This document shows, in pieces, positions 18,301 through 26,582 of a stretch of DNA of 64,000 nt (position 1 is the first letter of the stretch; the number at the start of each line of letters is the position of its first letter). The notes under the pieces are model-generated. The model ran no database searches. It was not told the origin of the DNA and worked only from the letters and a program-made list of their open reading frames with translations. This DNA is from Thiothrix winogradskyi (GTDB taxonomy: Bacteria > Pseudomonadota > Gammaproteobacteria > Thiotrichales > Thiotrichaceae), in the NCBI RefSeq assembly GCF_021650935.1, contig NZ_CP091244.1, positions 1,302,001 to 1,366,000 of the forward strand. Direction: 5' to 3'. The translations under genes and the position numbers were made by a program.

Positions 18301-19082
18301 TGGCTGCGAATTGGACACTGTTGTGGCAATTACTGCGGCATGAGGTGCAGGAACGTTATGCCGGGACTGCCTTGGGGGTGTTCTGGTTATTGGCACAACC
18401 GTTATTCATGCTATTGGTGTATGCGCTGGTGTTTGGTGAAATCCTGCAAATGCGTTTGGGGACAGAAACGGCAACAGACACGGATTCCGGGCAGTTTGCC
18501 GGGTGGTTGTTTGCCGGTTTAATCGCGTTTAATGCCTTGGCAGAAGTGTTGACCCGTGCACCTGCCATTCTGACCGAACGCCGGGATTTATTGTTGAATT
18601 CGCCGTTGCCGCCTGCGGTGTTGCCCCTATTGCCTGTGGGCGTTTCCTTGGTATTAGAAGGGGTATCGGTGGGGTTGTTGTTGCTGTGGTTGTGTGTGCA
18701 GGGGCGTTGTGAGCCGCTGGGTGTGGTGTTTTACCTGCCATTTTTGGGGGTGCGATTGCTATTTTCGCTGGCTTTTGCGTATGGTTTGGCGGTGTTGGGG
18801 GTATTTTTGCACGATTTGCGCCAGATGATGCCGCCGTTGTTGACGGTATTGTTGCTGGTATCACCGATTGTGTACCCGTTGAGTGTGGTGCCGGAAGCTT
18901 TTCAGGGGTGGTTTGTTTGGAATCCCTTGGCGCATTTGGTGGAAGGCTACCGTGCGGCATTGCTGGATGGGCGGTTTTTGTGGGAAGCTTTTCTGGGGCT
19001 GTTGCTGCTGGCAAGCGCTAGTCTGGCGTTGGGTTGGTGGCTGTTCCAGCACTTGTTATTGCGGGCGAGGTATGTGCTGTGA
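18300..19082 (+). CDS. wzm: Polysaccharide ABC exporter permease (Wzm-like)
   Basis: This 260-residue ABC-2 type permease has six predicted TM segments. The N terminus WQLLRHEVQERYAGTALGVFWLL is typical of O-antigen/capsule exporters such as Wzm and KpsM. It forms a homodimer channel that moves lipid-linked polysaccharide to the periplasm. Its ATG overlaps the preceding TAA and its TGA overlaps the GTG of the ATPase gene, so the three are tightly coupled. Confidence 0.9.
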   Translation: MAANWTLLWQLLRHEVQERYAGTALGVFWLLAQPLFMLLVYALVFGEILQMRLGTETATDTDSGQFAGWLFAGLIAFNALAEVLTRAPAILTERRDLLLNSPLPPAVLPLLPVGVSLVLEGVSVGLLLLWLCVQGRCEPLGVVFYLPFLGVRLLFSLAFAYGLAVLGVFLHDLRQMMPPLLTVLLLVSPIVYPLSVVPEAFQGWFVWNPLAHLVEGYRAALLDGRFLWEAFLGLLLLASASLALGWWLFQHLLLRARYVL

Positions 19083-20278
19083 GTGCGGATTGTGCGATTC
19101 GCTTGGCGGATGCCGGGGTGGCGTATCGGCGTTATGCACATCCGCGTGATGCCTTGCTGGAATGGGTGTTGCGGCGTGCGCGTCATGTGCCGTTTTATGC
19201 CTTGCAAGGCGTGAGTTTGCAGGTGCAAGCGGGCGATTCGTTAGGCGTGGTGGGTGACAATGGCGCGGGCAAAAGCACGTTTCTGAAAATGTTGGCGGGC
19301 AATTTGCCGCCGACAGAGGGTCAGTGTGAAATTCGCGGCAGGCGTTCGGCGTTGCTGGAATTGGGTACGGGTTTGCAGCCAGAGTTTAGTGGGATCGATA
19401 ATGCACGATTGGGTTTGGCGCTGCGTGGGCTGACTCAGGCGGAGATTGCGGCGAAATTGCCAGAAGTCTTGGCATTTGCGGAATTGGGTGAATTTGCGCA
19501 ACAGCCAGTGAAAACGTATTCGAGCGGCATGGTGGTGCGCTTGGTGTTCGCGGTAGCTGCGGTGATTGAGCCAGCAGTGCTGATCGTGGATGAAGCGTTG
19601 TCAGTGGGTGATCAATATTTTCAGAAAAAATCCTTGGATCGGATGCGGGAGATTTTGGGGAAGGGCGCAACCTTGGTGTTTTGTTCGCACAATCTGTATC
19701 AAGTGCGGGAAATGTGCCGTCAGGCGGTGTGGTTGGAGCAGGGCAGGGTGCGGATGGTGGGGGATGCGCAAACAGTCGTTGATGCGTATCAGGATAGTGT
19801 AAGAGGAAGAAACCCCTCCCAGCCTCCCCTTATCAGGGGAGGAGCAAGAGAAGGAAGGGTTTCTCTTCTCTCCGTCACGCTGAACCGCGACACTTTCCGA
19901 ACCCACGACCCGTTTTGCATCAGTATTCAAGCCAGCCAAGGTGATCGTCCGCTTGCTGATGTGCATGTGGGGATTGTGATTCGGCGCAACGATGATGTGC
20001 AATGTTATGGCATCAGTACCTTACACGATGGGGTGCAAATGCAGCCGGTGGCTGAAGGCGTCGTGGCGGCAGAATTTGTGATTGAGCGTTTGCCGTTGTT
20101 GTCGGGTGATTATTGCTTGGAGGTGTGGCTGATTGATGGCAGTGGGGTGCATGTTTACGATTCGCGGGAACGTTGCTGCCATTTTCGGGTGCAACAAGCG
20201 GGTCAACAGCAAGGCGTTGGCATGGTGATGTTGCCGCATCGTTGGGAAAAGGTGGGTTATGCGTTGGCGAGCGGATGA
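19079..20278 (+). CDS. wzt: Polysaccharide ABC exporter ATPase with C-terminal domain (Wzt-like)
   Basis: This 399-residue protein has Walker A GDNGAGKST, signature YSSGMVVRLVF, Walker B VLIVDEALSVGD and the switch His in CSHNLYQ. A C-terminal beta domain (about 265-395) matches the Wzt carbohydrate-binding module that recognises the capped glycan end. GTG 19079 is chosen because it overlaps the permease stop (GTGA) and follows GGCGAGG. Residues about 241-263 (NPSQPPLIRGGAREGR) are encoded by a palindromic repeat lying in the linker between ATPase and glycan-binding domains. Confidence 0.9.
   Translation: MSADCAIRLADAGVAYRRYAHPRDALLEWVLRRARHVPFYALQGVSLQVQAGDSLGVVGDNGAGKSTFLKMLAGNLPPTEGQCEIRGRRSALLELGTGLQPEFSGIDNARLGLALRGLTQAEIAAKLPEVLAFAELGEFAQQPVKTYSSGMVVRLVFAVAAVIEPAVLIVDEALSVGDQYFQKKSLDRMREILGKGATLVFCSHNLYQVREMCRQAVWLEQGRVRMVGDAQTVVDAYQDSVRGRNPSQPPLIRGGAREGRVSLLSVTLNRDTFRTHDPFCISIQASQGDRPLADVHVGIVIRRNDDVQCYGISTLHDGVQMQPVAEGVVAAEFVIERLPLLSGDYCLEVWLIDGSGVHVYDSRERCCHFRVQQAGQQQGVGMVMLPHRWEKVGYALASG
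19801..19866. repeat. Palindromic repeat inserted in frame in the wzt linker
   Basis: The inner stem CCTCCCCT (19823-19830), loop TATC and AGGGGAGG (19835-19842) are flanked by outer arms AAGAAACCCCTCC and GGAAGGGTTTCTCTT, which pair imperfectly. The element keeps the reading frame and codes for a Pro/Arg/Gly-rich segment between two domains. Confidence 0.7.
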
Positions 20279-21188
20279 TTTTTCCTTGCGGTATCAGGTG
20301 TTATTTCCGCTGTATGCGCACTTGCCGCCTGCGTTAGCTTATGGATTGGCGGCGCAACAGGCGACGATTTTTCGGCGTAACAAGGGGGATGAAGCGGCGT
20401 TGATTCGCGCCCAAATGCGCAGCGCATTGCCTGAAGCCAGTGACGCACAACTCGCGGGTTGGCTTGATGATTATTACCGCATGGTGGAGCAAGAAGCCTT
20501 GGATACGTGGTATTTGCAGCACCAACCCATTCAGCAAATTGTTGAGATGGAAGGGTTTGCAGCCATTGAAGCGGCGCGGCGACAGGGGAAGCGGGTGATG
20601 TTGACGGGTGGGCATTTCGGACGGTTCTGGATGGCAGGGCCTGCGATGCGAGCGCAAGGTTTTACCACGGGCACGATTACCCGCGATGGTGGTGCTACCA
20701 ATAGCCACGGTTTGCACCCAGCGGAATACCGTTACCGTTTATTTAAGTTGCAGCGCTTGCAGCAAGCCTTGGGCGGCACCTTTCTGGTGGAGGGGGATGA
20801 GTTGCGTCCGCTCTATCGGGCGTTAAATGATCACTTAATTGCATTGATTTTTGATGTTCCATACATAGAAGCGCATAAAGGAAGGGTGACAGTTAATTTT
20901 ATAAGCGGTACTATTGACTTGCCTGCCGGTATTTATCGAATTGCAAAAAAAACCAAGGCAGTGATCGCGCCGTTCTTTATGCGTGATTTGGGCGGGGGTC
21001 GGGTGAGAGCAGAATTTTCTGCGTTACTTGATCCGTATGATTATAACGAAACAGTATTGATGGGAATGCTTGCCAGCCAACTGGAACAGCGGATTCGGGA
21101 AAATCCGGGTCACTGGTGGTTATGGCCCGCACTGCCACTGCTACGGAGCAATAACAATGACTCAAGTAATAGCTCACTCGCTAGATGA
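20259..21188 (+). CDS. LpxL/HtrB-like acyltransferase family protein
   Basis: This 309-residue protein resembles lipid A late acyltransferases (LPLAT fold). A helical N terminus precedes MLTGGHFGRFWMAG, which aligns with the family HX4(D/E) catalytic box. Here the acidic residue five after the His is replaced by Trp. Other family parts are present (GTFLVEGDELRPL; VIAPFFMRDLGGGRVRAEFSALLDPY; NPGHWWLWPAL). It may be inactive or use another residue. It overlaps the wzt end by 20 bases and the methyltransferase start by 32, so it belongs to the polysaccharide operon. Confidence 0.75.
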   Translation: MRWRADDFSLRYQVLFPLYAHLPPALAYGLAAQQATIFRRNKGDEAALIRAQMRSALPEASDAQLAGWLDDYYRMVEQEALDTWYLQHQPIQQIVEMEGFAAIEAARRQGKRVMLTGGHFGRFWMAGPAMRAQGFTTGTITRDGGATNSHGLHPAEYRYRLFKLQRLQQALGGTFLVEGDELRPLYRALNDHLIALIFDVPYIEAHKGRVTVNFISGTIDLPAGIYRIAKKTKAVIAPFFMRDLGGGRVRAEFSALLDPYDYNETVLMGMLASQLEQRIRENPGHWWLWPALPLLRSNNNDSSNSSLAR

Positions 21189-22044
21189 CAACCATTCCCA
21201 TAGCCAGATTGTGCGGCGCGTGCCGCGTTATGCCCAAGTGCTGGAGCTAGGGTGTGGCGATGGCAGTATGTCGCGCTTGCTGCGTGAACGTTGTGAAGCG
21301 CACATTATCGGCGTTGATCATAACCCCGATATTGTCTGGCAAGCCCAGCGCTATTGCGATTATGTGTTCACCGAAGACTTGGATGATCCGCACAGCCTTG
21401 ATGCGCTCGAAGGCGAGAAATTTGACGTGATTACCTTGGTGGATGTGTTGGAGCATCTGCAACACCCTGAAGCCTTGTTACAGCGGCTCAAGCCCTTGTT
21501 GCTGGACGAGGGGCAAATACTGATTTCTATCCCGAATATTGCGCATTCTTCAGTGCGTTTGGAATTATTGAACGGGCGCTTTGATTATGAATCCGCCGGT
21601 ATTTTGGATGCGACGCACCTGAAGTTCTTTACTGCTGAGAGCGTGCAAGCGTTGTTAGCAGAAGCCGGTTTTACGGTGAATGACATTGACTATACTTGGC
21701 ATGATTTGCCGGATGAAGTGATCACGCGCTACCTGAAAGCCGCTGGTTTAGAGCCGACCCCCGTGGCGTTGGCAAAGTTTCATGAGCCGGAGGCTGTTGC
21801 GTACCAGTTCATTATTTCCAGCAGTCCGGTGATGCCGGAAACTGCCCGTCTTGCCGATAAAAATGCTCAAGCTCAGCACTTAAAACCGATTGATGCATCT
21901 TGGCAAACGTGGGGGCGGATGCATTCGGAATTGGCATTGGCACACGCCGAATTAGAGCGTGTGTATTCGACCCGCAGTTGGCAGATGCTCAGGCGTGGGG
22001 CAACGGCTTGGCGCAGTATTCAGTCACGATTCACGCTGGAATGA
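21157..22044 (+). CDS. Class I SAM-dependent methyltransferase of the polysaccharide operon
   Basis: This 295-residue protein has a Rossmann methyltransferase core: motif I VLELGCGDGSMSR, an acidic loop VDHNPD and motif post-I DVITLVDVLEHLQHPEALL. The C-terminal tail ELERVYSTRSWQMLRRG is a short coiled segment often attached to glycan-modifying enzymes. ATG 21157, lying within the preceding gene, is preferred over a longer upstream frame. It may methylate a sugar or cap a growing chain, which would fit the glycan-recognition domain of the exporter ATPase; this link is inference. Confidence 0.87.
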   Translation: MTQVIAHSLDDNHSHSQIVRRVPRYAQVLELGCGDGSMSRLLRERCEAHIIGVDHNPDIVWQAQRYCDYVFTEDLDDPHSLDALEGEKFDVITLVDVLEHLQHPEALLQRLKPLLLDEGQILISIPNIAHSSVRLELLNGRFDYESAGILDATHLKFFTAESVQALLAEAGFTVNDIDYTWHDLPDEVITRYLKAAGLEPTPVALAKFHEPEAVAYQFIISSSPVMPETARLADKNAQAQHLKPIDASWQTWGRMHSELALAHAELERVYSTRSWQMLRRGATAWRSIQSRFTLE

Positions 22045-22095
22045 TACAGTGACGGTTGATTAAACCGTAATAATTATAACAAGTTGGGGTATGTT

Positions 22096-23418
22096 GTGGT
22101 TAAGGTCAGTGTGATCCTGCCAGTTTACAACCATGCTCGGTGGGTACAGCAGGCGCTGGATTCGGTCTTGGCGCAAACGTTTAGTGCGTTCGAGCTGATT
22201 GTGATTGATGATGCTTCAACCGACGATTCGTGGGCAGTGATTCAAACCGCGTGTGCGACCAAGCCGGACGCGCGTGTACGTTGCTGGCGGCATGAGCATA
22301 ATCAGGGCGCACCGGCAACACTCAATGAAGGGTTGCGGCTGGCACAGGGTGAATACCTCGCTATTCTGAATTCCGATGACGTGTGGGATGTCACGCGGCT
22401 GCAACGGTTGGTGACGCTGGCGCAAAGCCAGTCGCTCGATTTTATTAGCACCGATGTCGCAGTACTGGATGCCGATTCACAACCGAAAGAAGCCGCTGAG
22501 CCGCATTGGGTGGCGTGGTTTGAGGGCTTGAAACAATACTACGCTACGCATACCGATACGCAGGCGACTTTATTGCGCGGTAATTTTCTGATTACGACTT
22601 CCAATTTCTTTTTCCATCGGCGGGTGTATGCGCAATTGGGTGGCTTTTCCGAGTTGCGTTATGTGCACGATTACGAGTACGCCTTGCGGGTGGTGGCAGC
22701 CGGTTTCAAGGTGCGCTTTCTGAGCGGTGAGAAGTTGCTGGGTTATCGTTTACACGAGAGTAATACCATTCGGGAAAAGCCCTTGGCAGCGATTGAAGAA
22801 AACATGCACTTATTGCTGGGTTGGCTTGGCGGAAGAAGAACCTCACCCCCCGCCCCCCTCTCCTTGACAGGAGAGGGGGAGGAGGAAGTTGTCCACTCTT
22901 GTTCCCCCTCTCCTGTCAAGGAGAGGGGGCTAGGGGGTGAGGTTCTTCTAGGGCTTTCTTCACAACTTCAGGATTTGTACCGCTATACCCGTGAGGAATG
23001 GCTAACGATTGTGCATCAGCGTTTGGTGGCGCGTGAGCAGGAATTGTTGCCGTTGATTCAGGATCGTGATGCTTGGATTGCCGAGCGTGATCAGCTTATT
23101 GGCGAGTTACAGCAACATTTGGCGCAACACCGCCAGTGGTTGGTGGAGCGGGATGGCTGGATTTCGGCGCGTGACGCTTGGATCGTAGAGCGCGATACCT
23201 TGCTTCAGCAACAGGCGGCAGCATTGGTAGATCGTGACCGTTGGATTGCGGAGCGTGATGCTTGGATACGTGAGCGTGATGTTTTCATTCAGCATTTACA
23301 ACATCAGCAGCAGGCGTTGTTGAACGGTAGGGCATTCCGTTTGGGTGAGGCGTTGTTAAGCCCCTTGCGGCGTTGCAAACAATGGTGGCGCGGAGGTGAG
23401 TTATGCCTGAAAAGCTGA
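22096..23418 (+). CDS. Family 2 glycosyltransferase with repeat insert and coiled-coil tail
   Basis: This protein of about 440 residues has an N-terminal GT-A domain (VSVILPVYNHARWVQQALDSVL; VIDDASTDDSW; NSDDVWD as the metal-binding DxD). Residues about 247-285 come from a large palindromic repeat (SPPAPLSLTGEGEEEVVHS). The C-terminal part (about 310-420) has reiterated RDAWIxERD-type units forming a predicted coiled coil. GTG 22096 with GGGG six bases upstream is preferred; TTG 22084 is an alternative. It ends 16 bases inside the HAD gene. It probably adds a sugar to the exported glycan. Confidence 0.85.
   Translation: MVKVSVILPVYNHARWVQQALDSVLAQTFSAFELIVIDDASTDDSWAVIQTACATKPDARVRCWRHEHNQGAPATLNEGLRLAQGEYLAILNSDDVWDVTRLQRLVTLAQSQSLDFISTDVAVLDADSQPKEAAEPHWVAWFEGLKQYYATHTDTQATLLRGNFLITTSNFFFHRRVYAQLGGFSELRYVHDYEYALRVVAAGFKVRFLSGEKLLGYRLHESNTIREKPLAAIEENMHLLLGWLGGRRTSPPAPLSLTGEGEEEVVHSCSPSPVKERGLGGEVLLGLSSQLQDLYRYTREEWLTIVHQRLVAREQELLPLIQDRDAWIAERDQLIGELQQHLAQHRQWLVERDGWISARDAWIVERDTLLQQQAAALVDRDRWIAERDAWIRERDVFIQHLQHQQQALLNGRAFRLGEALLSPLRRCKQWWRGGELCLKS
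22834..22949. repeat. 47-base inverted repeat inserted in frame in a glycosyltransferase gene
   Basis: The left arm (22834-22880, beginning AGAAGAACCTCACCCCCC) and right arm (22903-22949) are near-perfect complements over 47 bases with about three mismatches. They flank a 22-base loop. The whole element is read through in frame, adding about 39 residues between the catalytic domain and the coiled-coil tail. Confidence 0.9.
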
Positions 23419-25466
23419 TTGTACGTGACTGGTTGCAAGTGCGAACTTGGTTGGCACCACGCCTCGGTACGGTTCGGATGATTTCCCTCGATATTTTTGA
23501 CACCGTACTGGGGCGTTATGTGGGCGACCCCGCTGAGGTGCAACACGCGGTGTGTCGGGCAGTGAGTGCGCGTACCGGTATTGCAGCAGAAACGGTGTGG
23601 CAAGCGCGTCAGCAAGCTGAACAGGCATTGCGGGCAGAAGCGGTGCAAGCCGGTTTTGACCATGAATGTTGTTACAGCGACATGCTCTCGCGCTGGGTGG
23701 AACGGTTGGGATTGGAGACAGATGTCACACTAGCGCCTTTTATCCGCCAAACAGAACTGGATTTGGAAGCCGCAACCTTGCACGTCAAACGCGATGCGCA
23801 GGTATTTTTGGATTGGGTGCGTGAACAAGGTATCGAGATTATTGCCATGTCGGATATGTATCTGGATGGCGATATGTTGTGTGAATTGTTGCGGCGACTC
23901 GGCATCGTCGATTATTTCACCTTTGTGTATGTCTCGGCAGATTTTAAGCTGGGTAAATACAGCGGGCGTTTGTTCGAGAAAATGCTGCAAGTCAAAGGTT
24001 TGGGTGCGCAGCAGGTGGTACACATCGGTGACAATCCGATTTCCGATCGGCGCATGGCGTGTCGCACCGGCATTCAAGGCATTTGGTTGTATGAAAAAGC
24101 CGAATTGCGCCGCCGCGAACGCCAAACGTTGTCGGCACAAATGGCGCAACGTGGCGGGATCTGGCAGGGGCGGCATTTCTTTGAATGCGTGGAAACCCGC
24201 AGTCACCAACAGGATAGCTTGAAACCGCGTGATTTCTTCTTCCGCTACGGGCGCGATGTCTTGGGCCCTGCGTTTAGTGTGTTTATGCACGGTTTGCAGG
24301 AGCGTTTGCAACGACAAATGGCGGCGGGTAAGCCCGTCGAAAAGCTACTGTTTGTGGCGCGTGATGGTTTTTTATTCGAGCGTTTGTACCGCACCACGGG
24401 GATGACGATTCCTTCCGAATATGTGTATTTGTCGCGCCGCGTGATTACCGCTGCCGCAACAGCAGAGGGTTTGAGCCGGGAACAGGCACTGGTGGCATTT
24501 TACAACCCGAAACAACAAGGCTTGGCATCGGTTTGTAAGGTGTACGGTTTGCCGGAAGCGGCGTTGCAACCCTTGGCAACACGGCACGGTTTCGTGGATT
24601 TCAGTGCGCCGATCCACGATTGGGAGGATGTGCGCTTGCATAACTTTCTGCAAGATCAGGCGGTGCAAGCCATTATCCGTGCCACCGGTCAGCAACACCG
24701 GGCGTTATTGCAGCGGTATTTGGAGCAAGTCGGTTTCTTTGCCCACCAGCGTGTCGCCTTGGTCGATATTGGTTGGAATGGCACGGTGCAGAAATTCCTC
24801 AAACAAGCGTTTGGGACACGCCCGGATTTCCCGCAATTACACGGTTATTACTTTGCGTTTGTGCCGAAGCTGTACGCGGATTTTGGCGAGAACAATACCT
24901 GCGAAGGCATTGTGCACGATTCGCGCCGTGGTAATGCGTGTGAGCGGATTCCGGCAGAGTTTGAGGAAATTTTTGAGCAAGGGGCGCGTTCACACGAGGC
25001 GACCACGATTGCCTATTGTGAACAGGCCGGACGGGTTGTACCGGTCTTGAAAGCGGATACGGCACCGGATCGGCAGGCAGAAATCTTGTGTAACCCCTTG
25101 GTGGCGCAAATGCAGCAAGGCATCTTGCATCATTGGGAGCATTTTCGCGCTGTTCAGCAACTGACCGGGTATAGCAGTCAACAATTGTTGCCTTATGTGC
25201 ATGGTTTGCTGGAGCGTGCGGTGGTATACCCCACGACCGAGGAAATCTGTGAGCTGACCCAGTTGGTGCATACCGAGGATTTCGGGCATGACCATGTGTT
25301 GGCACTGGCAAATCAGGCAGTGGGCTGGGGCGATTTGTTACGCCCGCGTCGCTTGTGGCGGCGTTTGGAAGTCAGTGCTTGGCGTTATGCGCTGTTTGAG
25401 AAAATTCCCACAGGTATGGCGAATTTCGCGTTTCGTGTCGCGTATTTGCACGCTGTAAAAAAATAA
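23403..25466 (+). CDS. Large HAD-superfamily protein of the polysaccharide operon
   Basis: This 687-residue protein has an N-terminal HAD phosphatase-like domain (about 25-235): nucleophile motif SLDIFDTVL (D30, D33), motif II IIAMSDMYLDG, a Lys in FKLGKYSGRLF and motif IV VHIGDNPISDRRMA. The remaining 430 residues form a domain not recognised here (KLLFVARDGFLFERLYR; RVALVDIGWNGTVQKFLKQAF). Similar proteins occur in glycan gene clusters, so a phosphorylated sugar or glycan substrate is plausible. All HAD catalytic residues are present, which argues for an active enzyme. Confidence 0.8.
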   Translation: MPEKLIVRDWLQVRTWLAPRLGTVRMISLDIFDTVLGRYVGDPAEVQHAVCRAVSARTGIAAETVWQARQQAEQALRAEAVQAGFDHECCYSDMLSRWVERLGLETDVTLAPFIRQTELDLEAATLHVKRDAQVFLDWVREQGIEIIAMSDMYLDGDMLCELLRRLGIVDYFTFVYVSADFKLGKYSGRLFEKMLQVKGLGAQQVVHIGDNPISDRRMACRTGIQGIWLYEKAELRRRERQTLSAQMAQRGGIWQGRHFFECVETRSHQQDSLKPRDFFFRYGRDVLGPAFSVFMHGLQERLQRQMAAGKPVEKLLFVARDGFLFERLYRTTGMTIPSEYVYLSRRVITAAATAEGLSREQALVAFYNPKQQGLASVCKVYGLPEAALQPLATRHGFVDFSAPIHDWEDVRLHNFLQDQAVQAIIRATGQQHRALLQRYLEQVGFFAHQRVALVDIGWNGTVQKFLKQAFGTRPDFPQLHGYYFAFVPKLYADFGENNTCEGIVHDSRRGNACERIPAEFEEIFEQGARSHEATTIAYCEQAGRVVPVLKADTAPDRQAEILCNPLVAQMQQGILHHWEHFRAVQQLTGYSSQQLLPYVHGLLERAVVYPTTEEICELTQLVHTEDFGHDHVLALANQAVGWGDLLRPRRLWRRLEVSAWRYALFEKIPTGMANFAFRVAYLHAVKK

Positions 25467-25479
25467 TAAAGGGGCCGTT

Positions 25480-25662
25480 ATGGTCGTGAGTCCATTGAAA
25501 TTATTCGCGTATGCGCTGGCGTTTCGGTTTTCATCGGGGCGGGGGCGCTGTTTTAGTCCGGGCATTAAAGCCATGCTGATTTGGTATGGCACACGCTTGC
25601 GTTTGGCAGTGCTGGATCGTGCGGCTGCTAAATGGTGGCGCGGGTGGTTTGAGTCAGTCTAA
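25480..25662 (+). CDS. Small basic protein between glycan genes, function unknown
   Basis: This 60-residue frame starts at ATG 25480 after AAAGGGG and ends with a TAA overlapping the next start. It fills the gap between two operon genes exactly, which supports it being real. It is basic and amphipathic (LKLFAYALAFRFSSGRG; RLAVLDRAAAKWWRGWF) and could be membrane-associated. No family is recognised. Confidence 0.5.
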   Translation: MVVSPLKLFAYALAFRFSSGRGRCFSPGIKAMLIWYGTRLRLAVLDRAAAKWWRGWFESV

Positions 25663-26567
25663 TGATGGATAACGCACGGGTGCAGATTTTGCTGTCAACC
25701 TGGAACGGCGAGCGTTGGCTGCCTGAATTATTGGCTTCACTGGAAAAGCAGACGTTTCAAGACTGGCAATTGCTGATTCGGGATGACGGCTCTACCGACC
25801 AAACCTTGCGCATTTTACTGAAGTGGCAAGCGGCACACCCGGATAAGTTGGCAGGTTTGTTGCTGGATGGCTGTCATCTGGGGAGCAAACTGAGTTTTAG
25901 TCGCTTGGTGGAAGCCAGTACAGCGCCTTGCCTGATGTTTTGTGATCAGGATGATGTGTGGTTTCCCGAAAAAATCGAGCTGCAATACACCGCGCTGCGG
26001 CGTTTGGAAGCGCAATACGGTGAGGCAACGCCGTTATTGGTGCATTCGGATTTGGTGGTGGTGGATGAGGAACGCGCCATACAAGCCGTGTCGTTTTGGG
26101 ATTACCGCGATTTTGCGGTCGGGCAGCGTAAGCAGGCGTATTTGCTGAATAATGTGGTGACAGGGTGTGCCACCGCGTTTAATCGGGTGGCTGCGGACTT
26201 GGCATTTCCATTACCACTTTACGCGATGGAACATGACCGTTGGTTGGCGTTGGTTTGTGCCTGGTTTGGGCAAATACAGGCATTGCCGCATCCGTTATTG
26301 CTATACCGCCAGCATGAAGCAAATGCCATTGGTGCCGCGCCAGCCAATGCAAACGGCTTGAGTACAAGGGTTGAGGCGTGGAGCCAGCAAGCAGAGGTTT
26401 TCTTGCACCGTTTCGGTGAGCGGCTGGATGCTCAGGATTCCAAATTAGTGACCGCAGTGGCAGGGCTACGCCATCTGCATGGTTGGAAACGGCGGCAGCA
26501 GATTTTGCACCATCGGCTGTTTAAACCGGGGGTATTGAATAATGTGGCGCTACTGCTATTTGCATAA
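25662..26567 (+). CDS. Family 2 glycosyltransferase (rhamnosyltransferase-like)
   Basis: This 301-residue GT-A enzyme has VQILLSTWNGERWLPELL, IRDDGSTDQTLRIL and the DxD-bearing CLMFCDQDDVWFPEKIE, a signature shared with rhamnosyltransferases of the RfbF/RgpB type. The acceptor region has EHDRWLALVCAWFG. Start ATG 25662 overlaps the preceding TAA; a second ATG follows directly at 25665. The sugar donor is not provable from sequence. Confidence 0.87.
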   Translation: MMDNARVQILLSTWNGERWLPELLASLEKQTFQDWQLLIRDDGSTDQTLRILLKWQAAHPDKLAGLLLDGCHLGSKLSFSRLVEASTAPCLMFCDQDDVWFPEKIELQYTALRRLEAQYGEATPLLVHSDLVVVDEERAIQAVSFWDYRDFAVGQRKQAYLLNNVVTGCATAFNRVAADLAFPLPLYAMEHDRWLALVCAWFGQIQALPHPLLLYRQHEANAIGAAPANANGLSTRVEAWSQQAEVFLHRFGERLDAQDSKLVTAVAGLRHLHGWKRRQQILHHRLFKPGVLNNVALLLFA

Positions 26568-26582
26568 CAACAGGGAGATACC

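Noticed and set aside
22834..22949. Possible CRISPR or intrinsic terminator
   Set aside because: There is one inverted pair rather than spaced direct repeats, and it is inside an open coding frame without a T-run.
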